A stretch of 64,000 bases of DNA, from positions 24,772 to 88,771 of the forward strand of contig JAHBXL010000020.1 of the NCBI GenBank assembly GCA_019636495.1, written 5' to 3'. The translations under genes were made by a program, and so were the position numbers. The first letter of the stretch is position 1, and each line of letters starts with the position of its first letter. This DNA comes from Phycisphaeraceae bacterium. GTDB taxonomy: Bacteria; Planctomycetota; Phycisphaerae; Phycisphaerales; UBA1924. Shown here piece by piece: positions 44,009 to 51,815 of the stretch. The notes under the pieces are model-generated. The model did no database searches, was not told where the DNA came from, and saw only the letters and a program-made list of their open reading frames with translations.

Positions 44009-45058
44009 ATGGTCCTGCAAAGAACTCAAAGCGGTCGTCGGGCGTTCACGTTGATCGAACTGCTGGTGGTGATCACGATCATCGCCCTGCTGATTTCGAT
44101 CCTGTTGCCTGCACTTGCGGGCGCACGCGCCGCGGCATACGCGATGCGTGAGGAGGCCGCGGGTCAGCAGAAGGGCGTTGCCTGGCACACCTACGCAGTG
44201 GACAACCAGGATGCCGCGTTCACTGGTTACATCCCCTGGGCTGTCGGCCACCTGAACAACCAGATCACCACCAAGGTCTGGCTGCACCCCGACCCTTGGA
44301 TGCACAACTTCATGGTTGAGGGCAACGTGATCAAGCCGGGCGGCTTGCGTTTCATGGGCGCAACCGGCATGCCGCTTGATTCGCTCATGATTCACAAGCA
44401 GACCGCCAATGATTTCCGCTCGCGCCCAAACATCCCGACGCAGCAGAACATCACCTGGTCTCCGCCGACAACGCTCTACGACACCGATGTCGGCTCTCTC
44501 GCAGCGGCGATGGCGTATCACCACTCGCTCGGCATGAACTCGACCTACGTCGGCGGCAGTTGGCACCGCGGCGCTATGCAGGGCTATCAGGTCGCCAGCG
44601 CAGCAAACAACTGGCAGGCCCGCATCGGTCACCCGCCGCGTTTGTGGTACGTGACGCATCTGCACCAGGTCCTCAAGCCGGACCGGCTGTACGTCTTTGC
44701 CTCCTCTCGCGGCGTGGATGTCCGGACCACCGGCTCCTTCGCAGGTGCCGGCAACTACGGCCGTAACCCGTTCAACTGGACTCCCGGCACCGCCGTGGTT
44801 CCGGGCTATTGGGAGGTCACCCCGCCTCGCTCCGGCTACCCGACGAACTCCACCGCCATGCCGGCGTGGCCCGTGTCCAACTCGTTCTCGGAGATCTCGA
44901 ATCCGATTACGTACGGCTACGTGCACCCGCGGCATGCCCGCAAGGCCATCACCGTCAGCATCGATGGGCACGTGGAGCGGAACTCGCTCGAGCAGATGCG
45001 CGACATGCGCCGCTGGGCGAACAAGGCCGATCGTCCCGATTGGAACTTCACGCCCTGA
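44009..45058 (+). CDS. Prepilin-like protein with N-terminal methylation motif
   Basis: The 349-residue product starts at ATG 44009 with GGAG (43997-44000) upstream. The prepilin signal is SGRRAFTLIELLVVITIIALLISILLP, with cleavage expected before Phe (again Ala at -1) and Glu at +5. The remaining protein is rich in Trp, His and Tyr (for example HLNNQITTKVWLHPDPWMH) and ends with ITVSIDGHVERNSL, the DG-like element shared with the gene at 42862. The two are paralogues: both contain GQQ after the helix, SLG/YGMNS, RGVD and PGYFR/PGYWE segments. It is likely secreted or assembled by the same machinery as its neighbour. Confidence 0.83.
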   Translation: MVLQRTQSGRRAFTLIELLVVITIIALLISILLPALAGARAAAYAMREEAAGQQKGVAWHTYAVDNQDAAFTGYIPWAVGHLNNQITTKVWLHPDPWMHNFMVEGNVIKPGGLRFMGATGMPLDSLMIHKQTANDFRSRPNIPTQQNITWSPPTTLYDTDVGSLAAAMAYHHSLGMNSTYVGGSWHRGAMQGYQVASAANNWQARIGHPPRLWYVTHLHQVLKPDRLYVFASSRGVDVRTTGSFAGAGNYGRNPFNWTPGTAVVPGYWEVTPPRSGYPTNSTAMPAWPVSNSFSEISNPITYGYVHPRHARKAITVSIDGHVERNSLEQMRDMRRWANKADRPDWNFTP

Positions 45059-45098
45059 GCGTCGAGTTACGAGGCTGACCGACCAAGAGTCTCTTCGA

Positions 45099-45130
45099 CG
45101 GAGGCCGGGATTCCCGGCCTCCGTTCATTT
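45099..45130 (+). terminator. Rho-independent terminator
   Basis: A 12-bp inverted repeat, CGGAGGCCGGGA (45099-45110) and TCCCGGCCTCCG (45112-45123), is followed by TTCATTTGG. It lies 41 bases after the pseudopilin stop. The T run is imperfect, but the stem is very stable. Confidence 0.75.
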
Positions 45131-45184
45131 GGTTGCCGTATCATCACCCATCGCAGCCACTCGCCCAATGGGAGGGTCTTGCAG

Positions 45185-45577
45185 TTGGATCTCAGAAACC
45201 TCAACGACAAGTTCCGTGATCTCGTCGACCGCCTGCCGCAGAGCAACGCGGACCGCGCCAAGATCGTGTTTGTCGCGATTCTGCTGCCGGTCCTGTTGAT
45301 CTGGCTCATCTACTTCGCCTTCTCGAACTTTGGCGGAGGGCCATCGTCCCGGCCACTTGACACGCCCGGATGGCGAATTGCTCGCGAACTGGACCAACAG
45401 ATCACGGCAGAAGCCGGGTTTCTCGACGTGGGCTTTGTGGTCGCCGCCGAGAAGCCGCTGCGGTTCAGCGTTGTCGGTGCTGTGCACTCGCAGAATGACC
45501 TCGACCGTCTTGTGCTCCGCCTTCAGGAACTCCGCCCGGAGGGCGACTACGACATGACGGTCGAAGTCCTGCCCTGA
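45185..45577 (+). CDS. Small single-span membrane protein with periplasmic domain
   Basis: The product has 130 residues from TTG 45185, chosen because GGAGGG (45171-45176) sits 8 bases upstream; a TTG at 45179 is too close to it. A soluble basic N-terminus precedes one membrane segment (KIVFVAILLPVLLIWLIYFAF), then FGGGPSSRPLDTPGW and a domain of about 75 residues with alternating strands and helices (VGFVVAAEKPLRFSVVGAVHSQNDLDRL). No family recognised. It is separated from tyrS by about 100 bases on the same strand. Confidence 0.6.
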   Translation: MDLRNLNDKFRDLVDRLPQSNADRAKIVFVAILLPVLLIWLIYFAFSNFGGGPSSRPLDTPGWRIARELDQQITAEAGFLDVGFVVAAEKPLRFSVVGAVHSQNDLDRLVLRLQELRPEGDYDMTVEVLP

Positions 45578-45676
45578 GTTGGTCTCTCGGGCACACCTAC
45601 GCAGCAGGCGAAAGTCGAGATCCGCCCCCTCACAAGAGGCGATGCGCTCGCGCTGGCGGTATCCTGATGCCCGCGT

Positions 45677-46999
45677 ATGCCCACCCCCACCATTGACTTC
45701 CTCTCCGATCTTCGCCGCCGCGGCCTGCTCCAGCAGTGCACCGATGAGCCCGCGCTCGCCGAGCACCTGCGCACCGCCGATCCTGCTCGCGGCGGTCGGC
45801 GCGGATACGTGGGCTTCGACCCGACGGCCGATTCGCTGACCATTGGCAATCTCGTGGGAATCATCCAACTGGCCCGCCTGCAGCGCGCCGGGCACACGCC
45901 GGTCGTCATCATGGGCGGCGGAACCGGTTTCATCGGCGACCCCTCGGGCAAGAGCGCCGAGCGAATGCTCATGACGCCCGAAACCATCGCCGCGAACGTG
46001 CAGAGCATCCGCGGCATCTTCGAGCGGGTGATCGACTTCTCCCCATCCGCCACCAACCGCGGCCAGATGCTCGACAACTACGACTGGCTTGGAAGGCTGT
46101 CGTACATCCACGTGCTGCGCGATGTCGGCAAGCACTTCTCGGTCAACATGATGATCCAGAAGGAATCGGTCAAGGAGCGGCTGCACAACCGCGACCAGGG
46201 CATCAGTTACACCGAGTTCAGTTACATGATCCTGCAGGCCTACGACTACCTGCACCTGTTCGAAAAGCACGGTGTCACCCTGCAGATGGGCGGGAGCGAC
46301 CAGTTCGGCAACATCGTCTGCGGGATGGATCTGATCCGTCGCGGCCGCGCCGAGGGCGAACCGCACGCGGCCTTCGGCCTCACGTGGCCCCTCGTCACCA
46401 AGGCCGACGGCGGAAAGTTCGGCAAGACCGAATCCGGCGCGGTCTGGCTCTCGGCCCACCGCACCTCGCCCTACGCGTTCTACCAGTTCTGGCTCAACGC
46501 GGCGGATGCGGACGTGGTCCGGTTCCTAAAGGTCTTTACCTTTCTGACGGTGGAGGAGATCGACGCGCTCGAGGCCGCGCACGCCGCGGACCCCGGCAAG
46601 CGCGAGGCGCAGCGCGCCCTGGCACGGCACATGACCGAACTGCTGCACGGCCCGACCGAGCGCGAGCACGCCGAGGCCGCAGCGCGCGCGCTGTTCACGG
46701 GCGACATCGCCCACCTGCCGCTTGCCACGCTCGAGGAAGCGCTGGCCTCCGCACCCTCGAGCGAACACCCGCGCTCGCAACTCGAAGGCACGGGTGTCGC
46801 TCTGATCGACGTGCTCGCGCAGACGACTCTCGCCAAAAGCAGGAGCGAGGCCCGCACGCTGCTTTCGCAGAACTCGATCAGCGTCAACGGTCACAAGGCC
46901 GCGGCCGATGCCCGGCTGACCACGGCCACGCTGCTGCACGGAAAGATCATCGCGCTCCGCCGCGGCAACAAGGCCTGGCACATCACGCGGTGGGGGTGA
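45677..46999 (+). CDS. tyrS: Tyrosyl-tRNA synthetase
   Basis: The 440-residue class I enzyme attaches tyrosine to tRNA-Tyr. The first signature is SLTIGNLVG (residues 53-61, a TIGN variant of HIGH); the second is KFGKT at 247-251 (in place of KMSKS), as usual for bacterial TyrRS. Substrate-pocket segments GFDPTADSL, GGGTGFIGDPSGKS, YDWLG and QMGGSDQFGNI are present. A C-terminal S4 RNA-binding domain (KSRSEARTLLSQNSISVNG) completes the protein. Length is typical. A palindromic repeat lies immediately after the stop. Confidence 0.96.
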   Translation: MPTPTIDFLSDLRRRGLLQQCTDEPALAEHLRTADPARGGRRGYVGFDPTADSLTIGNLVGIIQLARLQRAGHTPVVIMGGGTGFIGDPSGKSAERMLMTPETIAANVQSIRGIFERVIDFSPSATNRGQMLDNYDWLGRLSYIHVLRDVGKHFSVNMMIQKESVKERLHNRDQGISYTEFSYMILQAYDYLHLFEKHGVTLQMGGSDQFGNIVCGMDLIRRGRAEGEPHAAFGLTWPLVTKADGGKFGKTESGAVWLSAHRTSPYAFYQFWLNAADADVVRFLKVFTFLTVEEIDALEAAHAADPGKREAQRALARHMTELLHGPTEREHAEAAARALFTGDIAHLPLATLEEALASAPSSEHPRSQLEGTGVALIDVLAQTTLAKSRSEARTLLSQNSISVNGHKAAADARLTTATLLHGKIIALRRGNKAWHITRWG

Positions 47000-47014
47000 A
47001 GTCCAAGCCGTGAC

Positions 47015-47035
47015 GGCCGGCACGGAGTGCCGGCC
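47015..47035. repeat. Triloop hairpin repeat, family A (reverse orientation)
   Basis: GGCCGGCAC (47015-47023), loop GGA, GTGCCGGCC (47027-47035): a perfect 9-bp stem with a 3-base loop. With its flank (CCACCAAGAC) it is the reverse complement of the units at 49055-49110 (GTCTTGGTGG then CCGGCAC-TCC-GTGCCGG). Confidence 0.85.
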
Positions 47036-47044
47036 CACCAAGAC

Positions 47045-48292
47045 CTACCGGCTCCCCGCCATCCGCAGGATCGTCCGCGGCGACTCCGCCTCCCCCGTCC
47101 GCGCGCTCAGCAACGCCGCCCCCGCCGCTGCCAGCACCGCCGCGTAATCCGTCGGCGCGGGGGGCGGGATGCGCTGGTCGAGCAGCCGCGCCACCTGCTC
47201 GCTCGCGGCGTCCACAAACGCCTCATCCGGCCGCTCTTCCTGCCCGCGCTTCCGCCGCGCAGGGCGAGATGCATCGACCGTCAGCCCGTCCGCGCTCAGC
47301 CACACAAACCCGCCCGTGCCCGTCCCCCCGGCCCCCCCACTCCCGCCCGCGCCATCATCGGTCACGCGCAGCCGGCCGCCCTCGCCGATCAGCGTCACCG
47401 AGCGGCTCCACCGCCCCGCGCGATCCGACACCGCCACCGCCGCGGCACGGCCATCGGCGAATCGCAGGTTCGCCGTCAGGTCGCCCTCCAGCCCGCGCAA
47501 GGTCTCGCCCGTGGTCGCGTGAATCGGCCGCGCCCGCGCGGGCCACACATACGCGGCATCCACCTGCTCGGGCGCGCCCAGCAGCCACACAAGTGTGTCC
47601 ATCGCATCAAACAGCCGTGCGCCCAGCGTCCCCTGCCCCGGACCGCTCCAACCCTCGAACACCGCCGTGCGCACCGGGCCGAGGTGCTCGAACAGGTCCA
47701 CCGCCTCGCGCATCGCGCGGCAGTGCCGCAACAGCGGCAACACCCGCGCCCAGCCGCCCCCGGCATCGATCGCCCGGCCGCGCACCCGGGGCTCCGGCTC
47801 ATCCACCACCACCGGCGCGCCCGGCCCAAGCACCACGCCCGCGCCGGTCGATGCGGCGATGACGTCGCCGGCCGGCTCGCCCGGCGCAGCATCGATGGAG
47901 GGAGTCGGCACGGCCGCGCCCAGTTGCAGCACCGAGGCGGGCATCGGCTCGATCGACGCGATGCGCACTCCGCGGGCTCGGCACGCCGCGAGCGCGCTCG
48001 CGTCTTCCGAGTCCATCGCGCCCTGCCGCTGCCCCCCGGCAAAGTCCCCCGGCGCGGCGAGCAGCACCAAGTCGGCATCGCCTGTCGCCAGCGCGGCCCG
48101 AAGATCGTCCCATACACGGGTCGCACCCAGATCCAGCCCCATCGCCGCGGCGAGCGCGCCCGCGCGACCGGGCTCCGGCGAGCCGACGCCGACGACCGCC
48201 AGCCCCGCGCGCTCCACCACCGCGGCGAGCCACCCGGCCTGCGCGGGGTCGGCCCAGAGAATCGCGGGATGGCGGGTGGGCGAACCGGGCAC
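47045..48292 (-). CDS. Gfo/Idh/MocA-like oxidoreductase-fold protein
   Basis: The 415-residue product starts near an N-terminal Rossmann segment (ILWADPAQAGWLAAVVERAGLAVVGVGSPE), followed by a helical GRAGALAAAMG and WDDLRAALATGDADLVLLAAP, the pattern of NAD-dependent sugar dehydrogenases of the Gfo/Idh/MocA group. The glycine fingerprint is weak (no clean GxGxxG) and the usual EKP motif is replaced by IEPMPASV, so catalytic activity is uncertain. The C-terminal region includes LFDAMDTLVWLLGAPEQVDAAY, resembling the family's H/DxxHxxxxLxG segment. It faces rnpB across about 55 bases. Confidence 0.6.
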   Translation of the reverse strand: MPGSPTRHPAILWADPAQAGWLAAVVERAGLAVVGVGSPEPGRAGALAAAMGLDLGATRVWDDLRAALATGDADLVLLAAPGDFAGGQRQGAMDSEDASALAACRARGVRIASIEPMPASVLQLGAAVPTPSIDAAPGEPAGDVIAASTGAGVVLGPGAPVVVDEPEPRVRGRAIDAGGGWARVLPLLRHCRAMREAVDLFEHLGPVRTAVFEGWSGPGQGTLGARLFDAMDTLVWLLGAPEQVDAAYVWPARARPIHATTGETLRGLEGDLTANLRFADGRAAAVAVSDRAGRWSRSVTLIGEGGRLRVTDDGAGGSGGAGGTGTGGFVWLSADGLTVDASRPARRKRGQEERPDEAFVDAASEQVARLLDQRIPPPAPTDYAAVLAAAGAALLSARTGEAESPRTILRMAGSR

Positions 48293-48348
48293 GGTGTTTC
48301 ATGGTACCAGACAATGCCCGCCGCGGGCGCGCTACCATTCCCGCGACA

Positions 48349-48970
48349 GGCGCGGACATGCGGCCGCCGTCATCGGGCAACCGGTGCCGGAGGAAAGTCC
48401 GAGCACGACAGGACACGGCGGTGGGTAACACCCACCCGTCCGCAACCGGTGAAACTGGAACGCGGACGCGGGAAAGTGCCACAGAAAGCAAACCGCCGAT
48501 GGCCCAGTAGCATGGCCTTCCAGGCCATGATGAACACGTAGCATGGCCTTCCAGGCCATGATGAACACGTGGCATGGCCTTCCAGGCCATGACGAACACG
48601 TGGCATGGCCTTCCAGGCCATGATCAACAAACTCACGGGCTGGAAGCCCGTGCTACTGGGCTCAGGCAAGGGTGAAAAGGTGGGGTAAGAGCCCACCGCC
48701 CGCTTGGCGACAAGCGGGGCACGGAAAACCCCGCCGCGTGCAAGGTCCAGCAGTCGCCGCGCTCCGTGTGTTCGCCGGAGCGACGCCCGGTCCGGGCGGA
48801 AGGCGGCGGGTAGACCGCTCGAGCCCCGCGGCAACGCGAGGCCCAGAGAAATGGCCGCTCGGTCGCGAAGGCCCGCTCTCACCACCTCCAGCCCCCGTCA
48901 ATGAGGACCGGGAGGAACGGGAAAGCGGGAACCACGCGGCGAGACAGAACTCGGCTTACACGTCCGCGCC
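48349..48970 (+). ncRNA. rnpB: RNase P RNA (bacterial class A) with an expanded P12
   Basis: This catalytic RNA of RNase P matures the 5' ends of tRNAs. Diagnostic sequence: GGAGGAAAGTCCGAGCA near 48391 (CR-I), ACAGAAAGCAAACCGCCGAT at 48481-48500 (CR-II/III region), CAGGCAAGGGTGAAAAGG with GGGGTAAGAGCCCACCG after 48662, the GGTAGACCGCTCGAGCC block and AGACAGAACTCGGCTTACA at the 3' end. GGCGCGGAC (48349-48357) pairs with GTCCGCGCC (48962-48970) as P1, which sets both ends. A CATCGG-GCAA-CCGGTG hairpin fits P3. At 622 bases it is much longer than the usual 350-420. About 142 bases of the excess are a repeat array inside P12. A rho-independent terminator follows. Confidence 0.95.
48511..48652 (+). 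repeat. Five tandem triloop hairpins inserted in rnpB P12
   Basis: Four copies of CATGGCCT-TCC-AGGCCATG start at 48511, 48542, 48573 and 48604 (31-base period, spacer ATGAACACGTAG or close variants). A fifth, CACGGGCT-GGA-AGCCCGTG, lies at 48634-48652. The block is enclosed exactly by GCCCAGTAG (48502-48510) and CTACTGGGC (48653-48661), a perfect 9-bp stem in the position of P12. Confidence 0.93.
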
Positions 48971-48980
48971 GATTCCAGAC

Positions 48981-49018
48981 GCGGGCCCTCGGGAAACCGG
49001 GGGCCCGCGGCCGTTTTT
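48981..49018 (+). terminator. Rho-independent terminator of rnpB
   Basis: GCGGGCCC (48981-48988) pairs with GGGCCCGC (49001-49008), with an inner CGG-GAAA-CCG closed by a GNRA tetraloop. It is followed by GGCCG and TTTTT (49014-49018). It begins 11 bases after the P1 3' strand. Confidence 0.9.
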
Positions 49019-49054
49019 GCAGTGCCCCTGACCTTCAGGTCAGTGCTCTGGTCT

Positions 49055-49110
49055 TTGGTGGCCCGGCACTCCGTGCCGGGTGTCTTGGTGGCCCGGCACT
49101 CCGTGCCGGG
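49055..49110 (+). repeat. Two direct copies of triloop hairpin repeat, family A
   Basis: CTTTGGTGG/CTTGGTGG followed by CCCGGCAC-TCC-GTGCCGGG occurs at 49062-49080 and again at 49092-49110, 30 bases apart. Each has a perfect 8-bp stem and a 3-base TCC loop. The unit at 47015 is the same sequence in opposite orientation. Confidence 0.9.
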
Positions 49111-49123
49111 TTCTTGTCACGCC

Positions 49124-49164
49124 GACGCCGGGGCTGAGCGGCTCTGGGCGAAGCCCCGGGTTGG
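49124..49164. repeat. Dispersed inverted repeat, family B copy 2
   Basis: GACGCCGGGGCTGAGCGGCT...GAAGCCCCGGGTTGG, with arms CCGGGGCT (49128-49135) and AGCCCCGG (49152-49159). It matches the element at 40741-40780 over most of its length, including the outer GACGCC and GTTGG. Confidence 0.75.
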
Positions 49165-49189
49165 AGACAGCGCTCCGTCGCTGCCTGTC

Positions 49190-49268
49190 TTCTTTTGCTG
49201 CTTTGCTGGTTTGCTGCTTTGCTGCTTTGCTGATCCGCTGTTTTGCTGCTTCGCTGGTTTGCTGTGCT
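49190..49268. repeat. Short tandem repeat of TTTGCTGC type
   Basis: About nine imperfect iterations of an 8-9 base unit (TTTGCTGCT, TTTGCTGGT, TTTGCTGAT) run from 49190 to the stop of the following leftward gene. It sits just downstream of that gene's stop codon. No hairpin with a T run is visible in it. Confidence 0.8.
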
Positions 49269-49270
49269 TC

Positions 49271-51655
49271 CTACGGACACCCCGCAAACCACGCCGTCAA
49301 GAACGCGAAGATGTCCGGCACGCCCAACCCATCGACCCCGTCAAAGTCCGCGGCCAGATCGCCTGCGAACCAGGCGGTGAGGAAGGCGAAGATGTCGGGG
49401 ACAGCTAGGTCGCTGTCGCAGTCAAAGTCTGCGCGGCAACTGGACTCGAGCACGTACTCCGCCCAGTACGACGACAGACGATTGTCCACCTGATGAAACA
49501 CCCCGCCCATGTAGAGACGGGAGCCGCTGTTGGCCAACGCGTACACCCGGTCGTCCGCTCCCGCTCCGATCGCAGCCCACGCCCCGGTGCTTTCGAGATA
49601 CCTTGCGACACGATTGGCAGCGACGCCGCTCGCACTTGTAAACCAGCCACCGATGACGACATCGCCGTTCGGAAGCACGGTTACCGCCTCCACGATGTTC
49701 GGGCTCACCCCATTCCCAAGTCGAGTCCATGTGTTATCGGATGGCCGGTACCGAGCAACGCTTCCAACGCTGAACAGTCCACCCGCAGCGGTGAACTCCC
49801 CGGTCACAATGACATCCCCGCTCGGATGTATCGCAAGATCGTGAACCGACCCGTTCGTGCCACTCCCGAGTGCGGACCACGTCCCGGCGACCGGATCAAA
49901 CCTCACGATGAAACTTGCAGGAATACCACCCGCCGAGGTAAACCATCCGCCAACGATAACATGGCCGTCAGGCATTAGGACCAATGCCTTGACGTGATGA
50001 CTAACGTTCGCTCCAACTGAACTCCATGAGTTTGTTTCCGGGCGATACCGAGCGATCCGATTTGTACCACTTACCCCGCCCGCGGAAGTGAACTCACCGC
50101 CAACGAGAAAGTCACCATTCGGAAGCTCAATGACTGCGTCCACTCGCCCGTTCGTCCCGGTCCCAAAGGCAGACCACTGGCCGCTCTGTGCTTGAAACAC
50201 TGCGATGTTGCCGGCAGCGATGCCCCCGGCCTGCTGGAACAGACCACCGAAGACAATGTCCCCATTCGCACGCGGCACGATTGCCGTCGCCGACCCCGAC
50301 AACCCTGCCCCAAGGCTCGCCCACGTCTCGGTGACGGGATTAAACCGTGCGACACCATTGGCGACCCACCCCTCAATGGTCCCGAAACTGCCGCTGACAA
50401 CAACCTCGCCATCTGGCAACGAGCAGATCGCGGCGATTCCACCGCTTGTGCCCGATCCGCACGCGGCCCATTCACCTGTCTCAAGGTCATGCCGAGCGAT
50501 CTGCACTGCGCCGACACTGCGAAGGGAATAGGCGCCACCAGCGTACAACACCGAACCGGGACCCCGTGCGAGCGCGCGGACCTCGTTGCCGGTCACCAAC
50601 CCTGGAGGTGGCATCAGTGGCGACCAGGCTTCGGACCCTGAATCGAATCGCGCCAGGCATGCCGTACCGTCTATCCCTCCCGCCTGGAAGAACGAGCCGC
50701 CGACAATCAAGCCGCCGCTTGGATCGGACAGCATCGCGAGGACCGTGCCGCTGACCCCGGTGCCCAGCGGAGACCACCCTCCACCATTCGGCGAAAACCG
50801 CGCCACTCGACTCGCCGGTGCTCCCCCGGCGCTGGTAAAGGTCCCTCCCGCGACGATGTCACCACCGGGAAGCACGGCAATCGCATTGACAGTGTTTCCC
50901 ACACCGGTACCGAGCGCTGTCCACTCGCCGGTCGCCGGATTCACTTTGGCAATACGGGCCGTACCCGCTACACCGCCAGCCGAGGTGAACGATCCGCCCA
51001 CGATAATGTCGCCGTCGGGGGCAAGAGCGAGCGCGTTCACGATGCCGTCTGAAACACCGTCTCCAAAGGCCGACCACGTCTCAGTCGTGAATGAGTATCG
51101 AGCAACTCGACGAACCAGCAGACCGCCGGCGCCCACGAAGCTCCCACCGGCAACCAGGTCACCATCCGGCATGACAAGCAGCGCGTGAACGCTTGTGTTC
51201 GTCCCGATACCCAGACCGAGGGCAGACCAACTGCCTGTCGGGAAGCTATAGCGTGCGATGGTCGGAATACTCGCCCCCCCGGCGGTTGCGAACACTCCAC
51301 CTGCCACGATATCACCATTCGGCAGTTCCGCAATGGCATTCACATGGTTGCCCGCGACGCTCAGCCCAACGCCCTCCCCGAGGCTGAACCACTCTTCAGT
51401 GCTCGGGCGGAACAGAGCAATATTGGTTGCGCGGACAGTGCCCGCGAACTGAATGTACCCGCCGATAATGACGTCACCGTTCGTAAGCACTTTCACGGTA
51501 TGGACGATTCCTCGAACACCCGGAATCCCCTCGCCCGGCAACCACTCCCCGGGACATTGAGCATGAGCGCGCAAGCCTCCGCAAACCGCAAAGAACACTC
51601 CGACGTAAAGAACGACCCGGAAGCAGCGTTGTAGAGCTTGTGCACGATCGAACAC
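49271..51655 (-). CDS. Secreted protein with 14 propeller-type repeats and two dockerin-like motifs
   Basis: The 794-residue product is assigned from GTG 51655, which has GGGAGGT 7 bases upstream; a frame to 51712 lacks such a site. A hydrophobic signal (VVLYVGVFFAVCGGLRAHAQ) follows the start. The body is about 14 repeats of about 50 residues with the pattern LPNGDIVAGGxFTSAGG, then RIARYxPxTxxWSALGxGV, resembling kelch/delta-60-type beta-propeller blades. The C-terminus has two dockerin-like units (CRADFDCDSDLAVPDIFAFL and DFDGVDGLGVPDIFAFL, each ending TAWFAG). Probably an extracellular binding protein; ligand unknown. Composition is less GC-rich than its neighbours, and codon use appears looser, so acquisition by transfer or relaxed selection is possible. 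Confidence 0.8.
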   Translation of the reverse strand: MFDRAQALQRCFRVVLYVGVFFAVCGGLRAHAQCPGEWLPGEGIPGVRGIVHTVKVLTNGDVIIGGYIQFAGTVRATNIALFRPSTEEWFSLGEGVGLSVAGNHVNAIAELPNGDIVAGGVFATAGGASIPTIARYSFPTGSWSALGLGIGTNTSVHALLVMPDGDLVAGGSFVGAGGLLVRRVARYSFTTETWSAFGDGVSDGIVNALALAPDGDIIVGGSFTSAGGVAGTARIAKVNPATGEWTALGTGVGNTVNAIAVLPGGDIVAGGTFTSAGGAPASRVARFSPNGGGWSPLGTGVSGTVLAMLSDPSGGLIVGGSFFQAGGIDGTACLARFDSGSEAWSPLMPPPGLVTGNEVRALARGPGSVLYAGGAYSLRSVGAVQIARHDLETGEWAACGSGTSGGIAAICSLPDGEVVVSGSFGTIEGWVANGVARFNPVTETWASLGAGLSGSATAIVPRANGDIVFGGLFQQAGGIAAGNIAVFQAQSGQWSAFGTGTNGRVDAVIELPNGDFLVGGEFTSAGGVSGTNRIARYRPETNSWSSVGANVSHHVKALVLMPDGHVIVGGWFTSAGGIPASFIVRFDPVAGTWSALGSGTNGSVHDLAIHPSGDVIVTGEFTAAGGLFSVGSVARYRPSDNTWTRLGNGVSPNIVEAVTVLPNGDVVIGGWFTSASGVAANRVARYLESTGAWAAIGAGADDRVYALANSGSRLYMGGVFHQVDNRLSSYWAEYVLESSCRADFDCDSDLAVPDIFAFLTAWFAGDLAADFDGVDGLGVPDIFAFLTAWFAGCP

Positions 51656-51815
51656 GACTTGACCTCCCGCGGGCAACCCGCAACCGGAAGTGAGCCAGTA
51701 TGATGACCGCACGCTTCTGAGTCAATGACCTCAATCTTGAGAGGCTGTTTCCAAGCGGCTTGTAACCGGCCAACCCGGGCGTTCCGAAGACGCCGCGGCC
51801 GTCATCCCCCTTTGC

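Noticed and set aside
48511..48652. Possible CRISPR array (31-base period)
   Set aside because: The repeats are hairpins with only 12-base near-identical spacers, lie inside the conserved frame of RNase P RNA, and have no cas genes nearby.
47799..48885. Several leftward and rightward open frames across rnpB with MAWKAM-type repeats
   Set aside because: They translate the hairpin array and structured RNA; no protein family is present and the RNA gene is certain.
49021..49270. Small plus-strand frame (49022-49408) with LLVCCFAALL-type sequence
   Set aside because: It is a translation of the TTTGCTGC tandem repeat and runs into the antisense of the propeller gene.
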